From NCBI GenBank assembly GCA_903822545.1, contig CAIJPN010000048.1, positions 1 to 64,000 of the forward strand: a stretch of DNA of 64,000 nt. The letters are read 5' to 3'. The notes under the pieces were generated by a model. It was not told where the DNA came from. It searched no databases and saw only the letters and a program-made list of their open reading frames with translations. Source of the stretch: an uncultured Anaerolineae bacterium. GTDB taxonomy: Bacteria > Chloroflexota > Anaerolineae > Anaerolineales > Villigracilaceae. The position numbers were made by a program, and so were the translations under genes. Shown here piece after piece: positions 50,147 through 57,998 of the stretch (the first letter of the stretch is position 1; each line of letters opens with the position of its first letter).

Positions 50147-51946
50147 ATGAATCCAAATACACTTACCAGCCGATTGCTTAACCATCGCTCCAGAGAAACA
50201 GCCCAACCGCTGATTCTTCTCGCCATTTCTGCCGGGTTGTTCATCCTATCGGCGGGGAATATTAACCTGCGTGGCATGACCGATATCGGCCTGATTGTGG
50301 TGTTGCCGCCAGCCATTTATGCAGCGCTGCTGTTGCTCACTTTTAGCTTCATATGGAGCCTGCATCACTCAGAAGAACGATTCTTCATCCTGTTGATGCA
50401 CTGCATTCTCCTGATAATTATCTTGCACGGCATCACTGTGCCGGTTGAAGAAGTGCCGCGATTCAACGTCACCTGGCGGCATGTTGGCCTGGTCGATTAT
50501 ATGCTGCGCAACCAGGCCATCAATCCGCGCATCGATGCCTATTTCAACTGGCCCTCGTTTTTTGTCCTGTCCGCTTTTGTCATGGAGATCATGGGGCTGA
50601 AAGACCCGATCCAACTGGCCTTCTGGCCCTCGGTTTTCAACAGCCTTTTATATCTTGGCCCGCTGCTGCTGATTTTGCGCGCCGTCACCAACAACAAAAA
50701 GCTGATCTGGTACGGCCTGTGGTTGTTTTACCTGGCAAACTGGATTGGTCAGGATTATTTTGCGCCACAAGCCCTGAATTTCTTCCTCTATATCACAATC
50801 TTGGGCATCCTGCTGTGGAGTTTCAAAGGCACCCAGGCAATCCCCTGGATGGAGCGACTGTTCAGCTTCATCAACCCCCGTGTTGTGCTCAGCGAGACCC
50901 AGGAGCAGCGCGCCCTCCTGCGTGGCAAAAACACCGCGCGCCGCCAGCGCCTGGTTGGGCTGCTGGTAATCATCCTGACGATGCTTTTCTCGGTAGCCAG
51001 CCACCAACTTACACCGTTTGCCATCCTGATCAGTGTGGCTGTCCTTTCGATCTTTAACCAGATTTCAGCCCGCGGCTTGGGTTACATTCTCACTATCATG
51101 ATAGCCGTTTGGCTGGGCTACATGGCAGTGACCTATATGCAAGCCCGCACCGATGTGCTTCTGGCAAACGTTGGCCGGGTTGATCAAGCGATTTCCGCCA
51201 ACGTCACCGAACGAATCAGCGGCAGCCCGGGCCACGATATTATCGTGCGCTTGCGCCTGGCGCAAACCCTTGTCTTCTGGGGATTGGCCTTCCTTGGCGG
51301 TATACGACGCGTTCTTAAAAATTATTTTGATCTCATCCCCGTGCTGCTGGCTTTTCCACCATTTGTTTTGCTCATGCTGCAATTTTATGGCGGGGAAATG
51401 ATCTTGCGCGTATATTTCTTTACCCTACCTTTCATGATTTTCTTTGTCTCTGGCCTGGTTTATACCGATTTCCCGCAAAAATACATCCGCTGGCAGCCCT
51501 GGCTCGCCGGGTTGCTGAGCTTAACCCTGATCGCCACTTTCTATTTTTCGCGCTACGGCAACGAGAAGATTGACCAGTTCACGGCCAAAGAAGTTGAAGC
51601 CGTTACCCACCTTTACAAAATTGCCGAAACCGGCTCACTCTTGGGCGCGCCTTCACCCCACTACCCAATCAAATTTGCAGGTTATGAACTTTATTCAGTC
51701 AAATTCTATGAAGATGCTGTCCTGGCTGGCGACGTAACAGCCCTGGTCACCGCCATGGAAGAGAAACAGGCCCGCGCGTCATTTTTCACCGTTACCACCA
51801 GCCAGGAATCCTACTTTTATCTTTTTTATAACTTCCCGCCCGCAAAATGGCAGGAATTTGAAGACAAAATGGTCGCATCTGGCCGTTTTGAACGGATTTA
51901 TACCAATGAAGATGCCCGCATTTACAAACTACTCCAGGCTCCTTAA
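50147..51946 (+). CDS. Polytopic membrane protein, candidate polysaccharide polymerase
   Basis: 599 residues. About 13 hydrophobic helices up to residue 480 and a soluble tail of ~115 residues (VYTDFPQKYIRWQP... then a globular end with EVEAVTHLYKIAETGSLLG). A large loop (about 120-140, NPRIDAYFNWPSFF) is external. Charge and helix layout recall Wzy/O-antigen-ligase or GT-C proteins, but the family motifs are not clear. Position between the secreted protein and small membrane proteins of the locus supports a role in glycan assembly. It overlaps the next gene by 35 bp. Confidence 0.6.
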   Translation: MNPNTLTSRLLNHRSRETAQPLILLAISAGLFILSAGNINLRGMTDIGLIVVLPPAIYAALLLLTFSFIWSLHHSEERFFILLMHCILLIIILHGITVPVEEVPRFNVTWRHVGLVDYMLRNQAINPRIDAYFNWPSFFVLSAFVMEIMGLKDPIQLAFWPSVFNSLLYLGPLLLILRAVTNNKKLIWYGLWLFYLANWIGQDYFAPQALNFFLYITILGILLWSFKGTQAIPWMERLFSFINPRVVLSETQEQRALLRGKNTARRQRLVGLLVIILTMLFSVASHQLTPFAILISVAVLSIFNQISARGLGYILTIMIAVWLGYMAVTYMQARTDVLLANVGRVDQAISANVTERISGSPGHDIIVRLRLAQTLVFWGLAFLGGIRRVLKNYFDLIPVLLAFPPFVLLMLQFYGGEMILRVYFFTLPFMIFFVSGLVYTDFPQKYIRWQPWLAGLLSLTLIATFYFSRYGNEKIDQFTAKEVEAVTHLYKIAETGSLLGAPSPHYPIKFAGYELYSVKFYEDAVLAGDVTALVTAMEEKQARASFFTVTTSQESYFYLFYNFPPAKWQEFEDKMVASGRFERIYTNEDARIYKLLQAP

Positions 51947-52331
51947 CTCTGCCTGGCTTTGGCCCGCCATCCTCAGCGCCTCTGCCCTGGCAATTGCCGC
52001 TATCTTCTTCACAGATTCACAATTCGCGCTGCGCAGCCTGTTGGCTTTGTGGTTCCTGCTGGTTTGCCCTGGCATGGCAGTCGTGCAGATTTTTGATGTA
52101 CAAGATCCCCTGCTCGAATGGGTTCTTTCCAGCGCCCTGAGCATCTCCCTCGCCGGGATCATCTCCACCATCCAGATTTATACCGGAACCTGGTCACCTG
52201 CTGTCGCCCTGTGGATTTTAATCGGTATCACCCTGGCAGGCGTTTTGATCCAATCCATGCTTAACCTTAAGCTAATTTCCTGGCCTGTCAGCCAGGCCAG
52301 CATCGCTGTCACACGGGAGGCGCGCGAATGA
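51912..52331 (+). CDS. Small membrane protein, DUF1616-like
   Basis: 139 residues from ATG 51912; an in-frame start at 51858 would overlap the polymerase-like gene further. Four helices, with the sequence SLLALWFLLVCPGMAVVQIF and LLEWVLSSALSISLAGIIS resembling the N-terminal membrane half of DUF1616 proteins, which occur in archaeal and Chloroflexota surface-glycan loci. The soluble C-terminal half typical of longer members is absent, so it may be a short variant. Stop and next start overlap by 4 bp (ATGA). Confidence 0.6.
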   Translation: MPAFTNYSRLLNSAWLWPAILSASALAIAAIFFTDSQFALRSLLALWFLLVCPGMAVVQIFDVQDPLLEWVLSSALSISLAGIISTIQIYTGTWSPAVALWILIGITLAGVLIQSMLNLKLISWPVSQASIAVTREARE

Positions 52332-52579
52332 CCACCCTGATCACAAATGTTGCGCCGGTATTCCAGAGTCCGGCCTTTACTGAATCCCAGTTGATTGCCT
52401 TTTCGATGGTGCTGATTGGCCTGCTCTTCACGTTACTGGTCGAAAAAGAATTCATCCGGGCGTATGGCATCGAAACCATTCGTATCTGGCTGGACACATT
52501 CAACATCTACACCTGGTCATTGTTATGTGTCTTTGCCTATCTGATTGCGATGCGTTTTCTCGGATTCATTGTCAACTAA
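52328..52579 (+). CDS. Small two-helix membrane protein
   Basis: 83 residues, not recognised. Two hydrophobic helices (LIAFSMVLIGLLFTLLV and YTWSLLCVFAYLIAMRFLGFIV) flank a loop with EFIRAYGIETIRIWLDT. Translationally coupled to the preceding small membrane protein through a 4-bp ATGA overlap, and ends 18 bp before the CPBP protease. It is probably an accessory subunit in the same complex. Confidence 0.7.
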   Translation: MTTLITNVAPVFQSPAFTESQLIAFSMVLIGLLFTLLVEKEFIRAYGIETIRIWLDTFNIYTWSLLCVFAYLIAMRFLGFIVN

Positions 52580-52597
52580 CCTTTGGCTGCTGCTCCC

Positions 52598-53389
52598 ATG
52601 TCAGAAAATTCCGCCCAAACTGCTTCATCACAAACCAACAGCGATAAAAACCTGCTTATCGTGGCGATTTTATACTTCTTTGCCATTTTAAATGAATTTA
52701 TCGCCCTGTACAGTCCGTTCAACAGCGCTATTGCCAGCGCATTGGTGATTTTCCTGGCCCTGAATATTGCCGCCTGGAATTATAAAACCCCGCTTTACCG
52801 GGTTTTGCCTGCCCTGGCCTTAGTGCCGTTCATGCGTATGCTCAGCCTCGTCTTACCGCTGACGGGTTCCAATAACCAGCTGTGGTATCTGCTGGTAGCA
52901 CTGCCAGTTCTGACTTCGCTGGTTTTGCTCTTGCGCAGCCGCCACATCAGCCTGGCAAGCATTGGCCTTCGCCGCAGCTCCTGGATGACGCAGCTGCCGA
53001 TTGCGCTTACCGGCCTGCCTTTGGGCTTTATCGGTTTCCTGATTTTGCGCCCCCCGCAGCTATTCCCTTCTGACGGGTTATTGCTTTGGGCTGCCAACCT
53101 GCTCATCCTGCTGGTTTTTGTCTCATTTACCGAAGAAGTGCTTTTCCGTGGTCTCCTTTTGCGGGTTATGAGCGAAATCAACGCGCCGGTTGCCTCCATC
53201 TCTCTGGCCATCCTGTACGCAAGTTTGCACATCGGCTCAAAATCGCCGGTATATGCCCTTTACATGGGGTTGGTGGGCTGGCTTTTCTCCCGTTTTGCCA
53301 GCCAGACTGGCTCCATCTGGGGGATCGTTGTTGCCAACTTCCTGCTCGTCACCGGGATGGGATTGGTTTGGCCGCTGTTGCTTTTCTAA
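52598..53389 (+). CDS. CPBP family intramembrane metalloprotease
   Basis: 263 residues from ATG 52598 (a TTG five codons earlier is possible). Eight or so hydrophobic helices. The CAAX-protease/bacteriocin-processing signature is present: FVSFTEEVLFRGLLLRVMSEI (EExxxR type, with Glu pair) and ILYASLHIGSKSPV (second metal His). C-terminal NFLLVTGMGLVWPLL. CPBP enzymes cleave near membrane surfaces, for example prenylated or peptide substrates. In a polysaccharide locus its role could be to process the secreted repeat protein; that is inferred only from position. Confidence 0.8.
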   Translation: MSENSAQTASSQTNSDKNLLIVAILYFFAILNEFIALYSPFNSAIASALVIFLALNIAAWNYKTPLYRVLPALALVPFMRMLSLVLPLTGSNNQLWYLLVALPVLTSLVLLLRSRHISLASIGLRRSSWMTQLPIALTGLPLGFIGFLILRPPQLFPSDGLLLWAANLLILLVFVSFTEEVLFRGLLLRVMSEINAPVASISLAILYASLHIGSKSPVYALYMGLVGWLFSRFASQTGSIWGIVVANFLLVTGMGLVWPLLLF

Positions 53390-53445
53390 GCCGGTGAATG
53401 TCTAGGCTGGGAAATGCTAAAAATTAGAATAGGTAAGGATTATAA

Positions 53446-54066
53446 ATGACCCCCGAAACCAATCCAACTGTATCAAACTTAACCCAGCGTGATCCCGCTG
53501 TTTCCCTGGATGGTTGCAACCGGATACTGATTATCGGTAGAACCGGTTCTGGAAAGACCACCCTGGCGCGAGAACTTGCCAAAATTCTCGGCGTACAACA
53601 TGTGGAATTGGATTCACTGTATTTTGAACCGGATTTCAGCACTGTGCCCCTGCCCGTGCTGCGGGAGCGCACCAGCGCGGCAATAGCGGGCGAACGTTGG
53701 GTCACTGACGGTAACAAAAGCGCTGTCCGCGACCTGGTCTGGCCGCGGGCAGATACAATCATCTGGCTTGATTACCCCCTGGTGGTCAGCCTGTGGAGGC
53801 TAGGAAAACGGGCTTTGTGGCGCACCTCGGTGCTACAGGCGCAGGCAGCCGAGACCGGTGAAAAAACCGGGCTGTTCAAAAAGCTCATCTCTGCGGCCAG
53901 GGGTGTGCTCCGGGCGCTCCAATCGCACATGGGTCAGCGCCGTGAATTCCCCAGGCTGTTTGCCCTGCCCCAAAACCAGCACCTTGCAGTGGTACGTCTC
54001 CAGTCGCCGCAGGCTACCAGTCAGTGGCTGGCGCGTATTTCAGATGGACGAAATATTTCCCAGTAA
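53446..54066 (+). CDS. Adenylate-kinase-like P-loop kinase (FlaR-type topology-modulation protein)
   Basis: 206 residues. Walker A ILIIGRTGSGKTTLARELAKIL (31-40), the LID/NMP region with GVQHVELDSLYFEPDFS, and WPRADTIIWLDYPLVVSLWRLGKRA, characteristic of small kinases annotated as topology modulation/FlaR proteins. The usual final Arg-rich helix is present (HMGQRREFPRLFALPQ). Substrate unknown. It follows the CPBP gene at 56 bp, so it may be the last gene of the locus or independent. A terminator lies 26 bp downstream. Confidence 0.75.
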   Translation: MTPETNPTVSNLTQRDPAVSLDGCNRILIIGRTGSGKTTLARELAKILGVQHVELDSLYFEPDFSTVPLPVLRERTSAAIAGERWVTDGNKSAVRDLVWPRADTIIWLDYPLVVSLWRLGKRALWRTSVLQAQAAETGEKTGLFKKLISAARGVLRALQSHMGQRREFPRLFALPQNQHLAVVRLQSPQATSQWLARISDGRNISQ

Positions 54067-54092
54067 GTAAGGCTCGGCCGGGAACTATTTAT

Positions 54093-54139
54093 CCAACACC
54101 CTGCGTCTCCCTATCAGGAATGCGCAGGGTGTTGGTTTT
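54093..54139 (+). terminator. Terminator after the kinase gene
   Basis: CCAACACCCTGCG (54093-54105) pairs with CGCAGGGTGTTGG (54123-54135), then TTTTG. The 13-bp stem is strong; the T-run is short. Confidence 0.7.
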
Positions 54140-54460
54140 GTGGGGGAAAGTGCCCAATTTATCACCGGGCAGGATCGATACACTCCGTGATGATTTAGCT
54201 TCCTTGCACCCTCGGGGCAGGTTCTGGCAGCCGGTAAAGCCCGGCGAAGGCGTTTACGTTAATCGTAACAGGGAGTTTTAAATTTTGTGATTGTACCTTG
54301 AAACCTGGCGTTGATTAGAACCCGGGTTGGGCGGTTGCGTCTATAATTAATCCAGGTTGCCACTTTTTCATAACTGTCGCTTTGCTGCGCTATTTTTTCA
54401 CGAGATACCGTCCTGAGCGGAGTGATACGTTTGTTGCGAAGAAAGGAAAGGTTAGTTGCC
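54140..54460. other. Intergenic region
   Basis: 321 bp with no gene that I can support. TATAAT occurs at 54342-54347 and could be the -10 box for the next gene, but there is no matching -35. GAAAGGAAAGG near its right end provides the ribosome site for the gene at 54461. Confidence 0.35.
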
Positions 54461-54886
54461 ATGCAGACAGACGCGTTAATCAACTTTGTGGTATTTTCCC
54501 TGGCTCTTGGTTTGGGGGTTACTGTTTTTGTGCTGGGGTTGCTGTTGCTGTTGAGTTACCTGGGGGGCTGGGGAGCCCTGACGCGCAAATATGCTGCCTT
54601 GCCCGTGATCGATAAGGGCGCTTTATTGGAAGAAAAACCCCAGCGCAAAGCCTGGGTGGGGTTAAGTTCTTTTGGGAATCTGGTTGTGGCGCGTTGTTTT
54701 GAGCGTGGCCTGGAACTGACTGTGACTTTTCCTTTTTCCCCGCCGTTGTTCTTTCCCTGGGATGATGTGCGCGATTTCAAGCATGTTAACGCGATCCCAT
54801 TCCCGCAAATGGATCAGTTTATGGTTGGAGGTCGTCTCATCCGCCTGTCGAACCCCCTGGCCGAACTGGCAAAACGCAAGGGCTGA
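54461..54886 (+). CDS. Hypothetical single-pass membrane protein
   Basis: 141 residues from ATG 54461, favoured over GTG 54422 because of AAAGG upstream. One long hydrophobic segment (LINFVVFSLALGLGVTVFVLGLLLLLSYLGGWGAL) near the N-terminus, then a small cytoplasmic domain of beta strands (GLSSFGNLVVARCFERGLELTVTFPFSPPLFFPWDDV) resembling a PH-like fold: 'FFPWDDVRDFKH' is the pattern seen in small PH-domain proteins. Function unknown. It precedes the two-component genes by 46 bp but a strong hairpin intervenes. Confidence 0.65.
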   Translation: MQTDALINFVVFSLALGLGVTVFVLGLLLLLSYLGGWGALTRKYAALPVIDKGALLEEKPQRKAWVGLSSFGNLVVARCFERGLELTVTFPFSPPLFFPWDDVRDFKHVNAIPFPQMDQFMVGGRLIRLSNPLAELAKRKG

Positions 54887-54908
54887 TTGAGAAGCATAAT
54901 AAAAAAAT

Positions 54909-54927
54909 GGGCTGCTGTTTGCAGCCC
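54909..54927. terminator. GC-rich hairpin upstream of the histidine kinase
   Basis: GGGCTGC-TGTTT-GCAGCCC, preceded on the plus strand by seven A. Read on the minus strand the stem is followed by TTTTTTT, a good terminator in that direction, although no minus-strand gene lies here. On the plus strand it sits 6 bp before the GTG start and could hinder translation. Confidence 0.5.
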
Positions 54928-54932
54928 AGGCG

Positions 54933-57086
54933 GTGAATTCTCTTGTGACGACTCTTCCTGCGTGGTTTATTTTGACCCCTTCGGGGTTAACCAGCCTGGT
55001 ACTGCTGCTTTTTACGGCAGTTTTCTTTGTATTCCTGGTGCGTCGCCATCCCTCCTCACTGGCTGGACGCTGGTTAATGGGTCATGAAGCCAGCCTGGTG
55101 ATTTTCCTGATCGCCCACTTGCTGGTTATATCCGCTTTTTTGCCTTTCTGGTACCCGGTAATGTACCTGAGCTTTGTCATTGGGATGGGCTGTCTTTTGC
55201 AATTTGCATTTGCATTCCCCCGACCCTGGCCCACCCCTACCCTGGCGCGCTGGATGGGGGCTTTATCGCTGTTTTCCATTGTTTTGTGCATCTTGCAGGC
55301 AGTCTCGTTCTGGTTCTCACCACAAGACCAGGCCGCTCATCGCGCACTCAGGGTGGAGGGGGTGGGGCTGGGGCTGTGGCAAATCCTGGCGGCCATGATT
55401 GTGCTGGCTCACCAGGCGGCGCGCCTGGATGGGTCTAATCGCCCGGTCTGGCTCTCGTTGGTTGCACCAATCCACCCCGATGCGCGGGCTGCCAGGAATA
55501 TGCTGCTGGCCTCCTTGGCAATCGCTGGCTTTGTCGCTGCAACTTTTGCTTACCCTATTTGGCTGAGTCAAATCCTGCCAGTGTCCATTTTCAATATCGC
55601 CTGGAGCATCGGCCTGATGTTGATGCTCTCATTATTTGACATCACCTACCTTTTTAATACGCCCGAGTCTATCTCATTCCAGACCCGGCTGGTGCTTGGA
55701 ACGCTGACATCTGTTTTAACCAGTGTCTGGCTGCTCTCTTTGGTTTACCCCTTTCAACTACAAGTTTCGTACGATTCGGCTCGTCTCGCAGATATCGAGA
55801 TGGTGCGAGCCGAATTGCTGCGCAACAAAAACACCGGGGCCGATTTGCTAGATACTGCCTCGCTCCCACCTACCGTCACATTTATCGCAGCCTGCCCATC
55901 CGAAGAATCTCCAACACCTGGTGAGCTCGATCTGTTTTTCGTCCGCCAGACCGAGCTGGATATGTCTCATTTATGTGAAGATAAATTCTTGATGGGCAGC
56001 CTGTATGGGATGGGCAGCCTGGAGACACTCAGCGAAATCCAGACGCTCAGTCATGATGGACAGAACTACCTGGTGGGTTTTGCTTTTGCCGATTACCTGG
56101 AAACAATGAACTCGTTTTCCATTCCCATTGCGCTGGTTTTACTGGGCAGCACCCTCATCATTATGCTGCTGCTACCGCTGGTTTTTTACACCAACCTGGT
56201 CAAGCCGTTGGGTGCGCTGCTGAATGGGATGCAGCAGGTAAACCGGGGTCGGCTGGATGTGATTGTGCCGATCCAGTCAAACGATGAAATTGGCCAGCTG
56301 GCGCAATCATTTAATGCCATGGCGGCTGAATTACGCACATCGGTGACTACCCTGGAGAACCAATTTGCCGAATCGCGTAAAGCTGAAAAATCCTTGCGCG
56401 AACAGCAGGAGCAATTGCGCGCACTCTCAGCCCGGTTTGCTGAAGTGGAAGAAGCCGAGCGCAGCAAATTAGCCCGTGAATTGCACGACCAGGCCGGGCA
56501 AAATTTGACAGCTCTAAATCTCACGCTCAAACTGGTGCGCACGCAGCTAACCGCCAGCGCTCCATCGGCGGCAACCAGTCCCCAGATCATTGCGCGGCTG
56601 GATGATGCTTCTGAGCTTGTGCGCCAGACCACCCAACTCATTCGTAATGTGATGGAAGACCTCCATCCACCAGCCTTGGAAGAGTTTGGGCTGACCGCCG
56701 CCCTGCGCTGGTACACCAACCGCTTCACCGCCCTGACCAATATCGCCGTAAATGTAAGCGGGCCTGACCCTTTAATTTATCGCCTGCCGCAAGTTGAGAT
56801 AGCCCTGTTCCGCATAGCCCAGGAAGCCTTGACCAACATTGCCCGCCATGCCCAGGCCAGCCGGGTGGATATTCAACTCAACCAGACGGCTGACTCTATA
56901 AGCATGATTATCCAGGATAACGGACAGGGTTTTGATGCATCCAAGGATGTTTCTGGTCCTGTAGAACCCCGCTCACGTTGGGGCTTGCGTATCATGGCAG
57001 AGCGCGCCGAATCCATCGGCGGAACCTGGCGGGTAGAATCCGTTCCCCGGCAGGGCACACGCATCATTGTCGAGGTTAAATTATGA
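54933..57086 (+). CDS. Membrane sensor histidine kinase, NarX-type with HAMP
   Basis: 717 residues from GTG 54933; there is no clear ribosome site, so the start is uncertain. Eight or nine hydrophobic helices up to residue ~280, then an extracytoplasmic loop domain (about 285-395) and another helix (SFSIPIALVLLGSTLIIMLLLPLVFY). HAMP follows (LVKPLGALLNGMQQVNRGRLDVIVP), then a coiled coil and HisKA_3 with His518 in ERSKLARELHDQAGQNLTALN, and HATPase motifs EALTNIARHAQA, IQDNGQGFDAS and WGLRIMAERAESIGG. It overlaps its response regulator by 4 bp. The large extracellular loop suggests detection of an external signal. Confidence 0.92.
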   Translation: MNSLVTTLPAWFILTPSGLTSLVLLLFTAVFFVFLVRRHPSSLAGRWLMGHEASLVIFLIAHLLVISAFLPFWYPVMYLSFVIGMGCLLQFAFAFPRPWPTPTLARWMGALSLFSIVLCILQAVSFWFSPQDQAAHRALRVEGVGLGLWQILAAMIVLAHQAARLDGSNRPVWLSLVAPIHPDARAARNMLLASLAIAGFVAATFAYPIWLSQILPVSIFNIAWSIGLMLMLSLFDITYLFNTPESISFQTRLVLGTLTSVLTSVWLLSLVYPFQLQVSYDSARLADIEMVRAELLRNKNTGADLLDTASLPPTVTFIAACPSEESPTPGELDLFFVRQTELDMSHLCEDKFLMGSLYGMGSLETLSEIQTLSHDGQNYLVGFAFADYLETMNSFSIPIALVLLGSTLIIMLLLPLVFYTNLVKPLGALLNGMQQVNRGRLDVIVPIQSNDEIGQLAQSFNAMAAELRTSVTTLENQFAESRKAEKSLREQQEQLRALSARFAEVEEAERSKLARELHDQAGQNLTALNLTLKLVRTQLTASAPSAATSPQIIARLDDASELVRQTTQLIRNVMEDLHPPALEEFGLTAALRWYTNRFTALTNIAVNVSGPDPLIYRLPQVEIALFRIAQEALTNIARHAQASRVDIQLNQTADSISMIIQDNGQGFDASKDVSGPVEPRSRWGLRIMAERAESIGGTWRVESVPRQGTRIIVEVKL

Positions 57087-57739
57087 GTATCACAATTTTC
57101 CTGGTAGACGATCATTCCGTTTTGCGTGAAGGCCTGCGCTTGTTGCTTGAAACACAGCCAGACCTGCAAGTGATCGGCTCTGTTGCCAGCGGGCGCGAAG
57201 CCATCAACCAGCTAAAACAGATCGATCCCAATATTGCGATTCTTGATATTGCCATGCCAGATATGAGCGGGCTAGAAGTTGCGCGCTACCTCCAGATTAC
57301 CCGCCCTGCCACCCAGGTGATCATGCTTTCCATGCACCGCACCCCCGAACATATTGTCCAGGCGCTTGAATCGGGAGCCCGTGGTTACATTCTTAAAGAA
57401 TCAGCCAGCGACGAAGTAATTGAAGCTATCCGTGCTGTCCAGGCGGGGAACCGCTACATGAGCCGTGATGTTTCCAACATCGCGGTGGATTATTACCTGC
57501 GCCTGTATAAATCTGGTTATTACGCATCTCCTTTGGAAAGACTTAACGATCGCGAGCGCGATGTCTTGCGCCTGCTGGTGGATGGAAAAACATCCACCGA
57601 AATTGCCGAAAAGTTGGGATTGTCATCCAAAACGGTGGATAACTACCGTAGCGGCATCATGCACAAGCTGGATATTCACCACCTGCCCGGCCTGGTCAAA
57701 TTTGCCATACAGAATGGCTTAATCTCGCTGGATTCCTGA
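57083..57739 (+). CDS. Response regulator, NarL type
   Basis: 218 residues. Receiver domain with acid pair Asp9/Asp10, phospho-acceptor Asp55 (NIAILDIAMPDMSG), switch Thr/Ser (VIMLSMHRTPE) and Lys (GYILKESASDE). LuxR HTH at about 150-210 (LNDRERDVLRLLVDGKTSTEIAEKL and SSKTVDNYRSGIMHKLDIH). Translationally coupled to the kinase (ATGA overlap). The pair directly precedes the CHAT-SIR2/nSTAND genes in the same direction but is separated by a 13-bp-stem hairpin, so control of that module is only a possibility. Confidence 0.95.
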   Translation: MSITIFLVDDHSVLREGLRLLLETQPDLQVIGSVASGREAINQLKQIDPNIAILDIAMPDMSGLEVARYLQITRPATQVIMLSMHRTPEHIVQALESGARGYILKESASDEVIEAIRAVQAGNRYMSRDVSNIAVDYYLRLYKSGYYASPLERLNDRERDVLRLLVDGKTSTEIAEKLGLSSKTVDNYRSGIMHKLDIHHLPGLVKFAIQNGLISLDS

Positions 57740-57827
57740 TTCGCGCCAACCCGGGCGCAGGTTGCCAATATTGGGATAAATTTCACGAAGTGTGAGATTC
57801 CCCCACCCAACTATATGAGATATCCCC

Positions 57828-57873
57828 ATTGCGCTTAACCGAGCTGCTGGTATGCTTGGTTAAGCGCAATTTT
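57828..57873 (+). terminator. 13-bp perfect inverted repeat, probable terminator
   Basis: ATTGCGCTTAACC (57828-57840), 17-nt loop, GGTTAAGCGCAAT (57858-57870), then TTT. It lies 89 bp after the response regulator stop and separates it from the CHAT gene. The short T-run leaves an operator function open. The rest of the 57740-57998 gap shows no gene. Confidence 0.6.
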
Positions 57874-57998
57874 GATTCCTTGCACAGGCTAATACAACTT
57901 TTTTTGTATTATCGCGCAGTGCTACATAAGCAATCCCCGTTTTTTGCTCGAGGCAATCATGATCATCTTAAGAACGCAATTCCACAGGGAGTCCCTTT

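Noticed and set aside
57740-57998. Promoter search before the CHAT gene (TTGCAC at 57880 with TATTAT downstream)
   Set aside because: Spacing of 21 bp is too long for a convincing sigma70 promoter, so none is listed.
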